Below are positions 49,054 through 51,419 of a stretch of 51,419 nt of DNA, in pieces. Each line of letters begins with the position of its first letter. Within the stretch, counting starts at the first letter, position 1. Below the pieces are notes generated by a model. The model was not told where the DNA came from and did no database searches. It worked only from the letters and a program-made list of their open reading frames with translations. The position numbers were made by a program, and so were the translations under genes. Source of the stretch: UBA8522 sp035528895 (GTDB lineage Bacteria; Acidobacteriota; Aminicenantia; Aminicenantales; UBA8522); contig DATKXS010000128.1 in NCBI GenBank assembly GCA_035528895.1, positions 1 to 51,419 of the forward strand, written 5' to 3'.

Positions 49054-51419
49054 ATGCCCAAACCGATAAAACTGGCTGTGATGATTCTGATCGTCGCCCT
49101 GGTCGGATCTCTTCTGAGCCCGCCGCTCGAAGCCCAGTATTTCGGCCGCAACAAGGTCCAATACCAGAATTTCGATTTCCAGATCATCAAGACGAAGCAT
49201 TTCGACGTTTATTTTTATCCGGAGTTCAAGGGCGTGGCCGAAGAATCGGCCCGCATGGCGGAGCGCTGGTACGCCCGGCTGTCCAGAATGCTCAACCACG
49301 AACTCAAGGGACGGCAGCCGCTGATCCTGTACGCGAGCAGCCCGCATTTCCAGCAGACAACGGCCCTGACCGGACTGATCGGCGAGGGGACCGGCGGCGT
49401 TACCGAGTCATTCAAGCGGCGGATCATCCTTCCCGTAGGGACATCTCCCGCCGAGACCGACCACGTCATCGGCCACGAACTCGTCCACGCCTTTCAGTAT
49501 GACATGACTTCGTCGGGCGCTCCCGGGGGCGGGATGAACCCCGGCCTGGCCCGCGTTCCCCTTTGGTTCATCGAGGGAATGGCCGAATACCTGTCCGTCG
49601 GGTCGGTCGACCCGAATACGGCCATGTGGATGAGGGATGCCAGCCGTCGCAGCTTTCTCCCTTCGATCAAAAAGCTGGACAACCCTTATAAATACTTTCC
49701 CTACCGCTACGGGCAGGCCCTTTGGGCTTATATTACGGGGCGGTGGGGAGACGAGACGGTTTCCCGCCTGATGAAAAGCGTGGGACGGGGGGGCGACATG
49801 GAGGCCGTCGCCAGCAAGCTCCTCGGAGTCTCCTACGAACAGCTGACCAAGGACTGGCAGGACGCCTACAAAAAGGCCTATGAACAGGTCCTGAAAGAAA
49901 CGCAGCTCACCGACCCGGACAGCCGGGTGCTTCTCAAGGGAGAGGAGAAAAATCCTTACAACGTCTCGCCCGTCATCAGTCCCGACGGCCGGAACATCAT
50001 ATTCCTTTCCACCCGCGACCTGTTCTCCATCGACCTGTTCCTGGCCGACGCCCAGACGGGCAAAGTCAAAGACAAGATCACCCAGACAGCCGTCGACCCC
50101 GAGTTCGAAAGCCTCCAGTTCATCCGCTCGGCCGGCGCCTGGGACCCCCAGGGAAAGGCCTTCGTTTTCGGGGCCATCTCGAAGGGAGAGCCCATCCTGA
50201 GTTTCTACGATTTGGACAAAAAAAAGATCGTCGAGGAGATCGAGTTCAAAAGCATGGACGAGATCTTCAGCCCAACTTGGTCGCCGGACGGAAGGTTTAT
50301 CGCCTTTTCGGCCCTGACCGGCGGCAAGACGGACCTTTTCCTCTATGACCTGGAAACGAAGGATCTGAGGCCGTTCACCGACGATTTCTTCGCCGACCTC
50401 CAGCCGAGCTGGTCCCCCGACGGCCGGAGCATCGCTTTCGTCACCGACCGTTTCACCACCGACCTGACCCTGCTGAGCATGGGCGATTACGAGCTGGCCC
50501 TGATCGACCCGGCCTCCGGAAAGATCGAGCGCGTCCCCGCTTTTTCGGCCGCTAAAAACACCAATCCCCAGTGGACGAAGGACAGCCGCAGCCTGATCTT
50601 CCTCTCCGACCAGAGCGGCAAAACCGACATCTTCCGTATCGATCTGGCCTCAAAAAAAATCTTTCAAGTGACCAACCTCTACACGGGAGTCAGCGGGATC
50701 ACCGACCTGAGCCCGGCCATCTCGGTGGCCCAGGGCTCGGGACGCCTGGCCTATTCCGGTTATGACGAAGGTTATTACACCGTTTACCTGATCGACCGGG
50801 AAGAGGCCCTGCAGGGGAGCTCTGATATCGCCACCTTCGGAGGAAAGCTGCTCTCCGTCCTGCCGCCGCGCGAGCAGCCCGGCGGCGCCCTGCTCGGCCT
50901 GCTGAGAAACCCGCTTTTCGGTCTGCCCGAGCAAGTCGAATTCCCCATGTCCTCCTATAAGCCCAAGCTCACCCTCGACTACGTCGCCCCGCCCCAGATC
51001 GGGGTCGGTGTCGACCGCTTTGGAACATACACGGGCGGGGGAATCGGCCTCTACTGGACCGACATGCTCGGCTACCATTCGCTCGGAACCTTCGTCCAGA
51101 GCTCGAGCCGGTTGAAGGACCTGACCGGGATCGTCAGCTACCAGAACGCCCGGCACCGTCTCAATTGGGGGGCGATGGCCGGCCGCATTCCTTACGTCTA
51201 TGGAGGATATGGAGTCTCCTACGACCCGGTCAACCAGCTCTATATCGAGGAAAGCCTGCTCTTCTGGCAGATCAACTACCAGATCTCGGGCTATCTCTCC
51301 TACCCGTTTAGCCAGGTCCAGCGCGTGGAGATGTACGCGGGCTATCAACTCATCGATTTCGAAACCGAGCTCATCACCGAGGCCTATTCGGCCTTCGACG
51401 GGTACCGGGTTTACCGCGA
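49054..51419 (+). CDS. Surface metallopeptidase / TolB propeller / beta-barrel protein (3' end cut by window)
   Basis: 788 codons are visible and the frame continues past the edge. It has a signal peptide (KLAVMILIVALVGSLLS). The gluzincin domain at about 40-280 has zinc motif GHELVHAFQYD and the downstream glutamate in WFIEGMAEYLS, as in peptidase MA/M61-like proteases. Then four TolB-type propeller repeats (ISPDGRNIIFLS, WSPDGRFIAFSA, WSPDGRSIAFVTD, TKDSRSLIFLSDQ). From about 640 onward are strands with alternating aromatics (GGGIGLYWTDMLGYHSLGTFVQ), resembling an outer-membrane barrel. AGGAGGG precedes the ATG. Predicted outer-surface protease or sensor anchored by its own barrel. The target is unknown. 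Confidence 0.85.
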   Translation, partial: MPKPIKLAVMILIVALVGSLLSPPLEAQYFGRNKVQYQNFDFQIIKTKHFDVYFYPEFKGVAEESARMAERWYARLSRMLNHELKGRQPLILYASSPHFQQTTALTGLIGEGTGGVTESFKRRIILPVGTSPAETDHVIGHELVHAFQYDMTSSGAPGGGMNPGLARVPLWFIEGMAEYLSVGSVDPNTAMWMRDASRRSFLPSIKKLDNPYKYFPYRYGQALWAYITGRWGDETVSRLMKSVGRGGDMEAVASKLLGVSYEQLTKDWQDAYKKAYEQVLKETQLTDPDSRVLLKGEEKNPYNVSPVISPDGRNIIFLSTRDLFSIDLFLADAQTGKVKDKITQTAVDPEFESLQFIRSAGAWDPQGKAFVFGAISKGEPILSFYDLDKKKIVEEIEFKSMDEIFSPTWSPDGRFIAFSALTGGKTDLFLYDLETKDLRPFTDDFFADLQPSWSPDGRSIAFVTDRFTTDLTLLSMGDYELALIDPASGKIERVPAFSAAKNTNPQWTKDSRSLIFLSDQSGKTDIFRIDLASKKIFQVTNLYTGVSGITDLSPAISVAQGSGRLAYSGYDEGYYTVYLIDREEALQGSSDIATFGGKLLSVLPPREQPGGALLGLLRNPLFGLPEQVEFPMSSYKPKLTLDYVAPPQIGVGVDRFGTYTGGGIGLYWTDMLGYHSLGTFVQSSSRLKDLTGIVSYQNARHRLNWGAMAGRIPYVYGGYGVSYDPVNQLYIEESLLFWQINYQISGYLSYPFSQVQRVEMYAGYQLIDFETELITEAYSAFDGYRVYR

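Overview
The window reads as chromosomal DNA of a Gram-negative, GC-rich bacterium. Lipid A and LPS-core genes (lpxB, waaA), apolipoprotein N-acyltransferase and a surface beta-barrel protein point to an outer membrane. The archaeal/eukaryotic-type ProRS, HdrBC, the AmmeMemoRadiSam radical SAM protein, the membrane-fused spermidine-synthase homologue and the DUF6599 protein fit an anaerobic lineage near Acidobacteriota, most likely Candidatus Aminicenantes. That placement is inference from gene content. No tRNA, rRNA, CRISPR array, prophage or insertion sequence was recognised.

Left part (1-13.5 kb). The window opens inside hdrB, with hdrC upstream of it, then an alpha/beta hydrolase and a minus-strand cluster DUF362 - Tat-type radical SAM (AmrS-like) - membrane-fused SpeE-like protein. 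A DUF6599 lipoprotein-like or secreted protein follows. Then comes a tightly overlapping signalling operon: 1125-residue hybrid histidine kinase - REC-GGDEF diguanylate cyclase - HPt protein. An AI-2E/PerM-family permease is divergent from it.

Middle part (13.5-31.5 kb). A long minus-strand series runs nfeD - slipin - SPOR - lnt - prfB (with a programmed +1 frameshift) - DUF1844 - ribF - pyrR - pyrC - rnc - Mth938-like - Cys-rich protein, with many 1-17 nt overlaps. HU and a deoxyhypusine-synthase-like protein are on the plus strand. Next is a c-di-GMP-flavoured region: a LuxR-type regulator whose receiver lacks every phosphorylation residue, three paralogous PilZ proteins, and coaE. Two of the PilZ genes share a precisely phased promoter/operator architecture. 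Between the regulator and the second PilZ gene lies about 150 nt with three stems whose only imperfect pairs are G.U on the plus strand, a candidate RNA. proS, pcm and a DUF192 protein follow.

Right part (31.5-51.4 kb). rpsO - pnp - three type II/IV pilin-like genes - lpxB form one minus-strand series. On the plus strand are waaA - PAP2 phosphatase - a D-aminoacylase reduced to its C-terminal third behind a Tat-like leader - M23 peptidase. Then, behind a near-consensus promoter, comes a phosphoglycerate mutase of the iPGM family whose sequence order is circularly permuted. Two ABC-2 exporter pairs follow, then a lipoprotein, a 41-codon outer-membrane-protein stub, a nitroreductase, and the first 788 codons of a HELVH metallopeptidase / TolB-propeller / beta-barrel protein that runs off the window.

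The most unusual items are the circularly permuted iPGM, the matched PilZ promoters beside a phosphorylation-dead LuxR regulator, the structured element at 27.4-27.6 kb, the three-way-junction inverted repeat at 41.4 kb, and several strong promoters placed so close to start codons that leaderless transcripts are expected.
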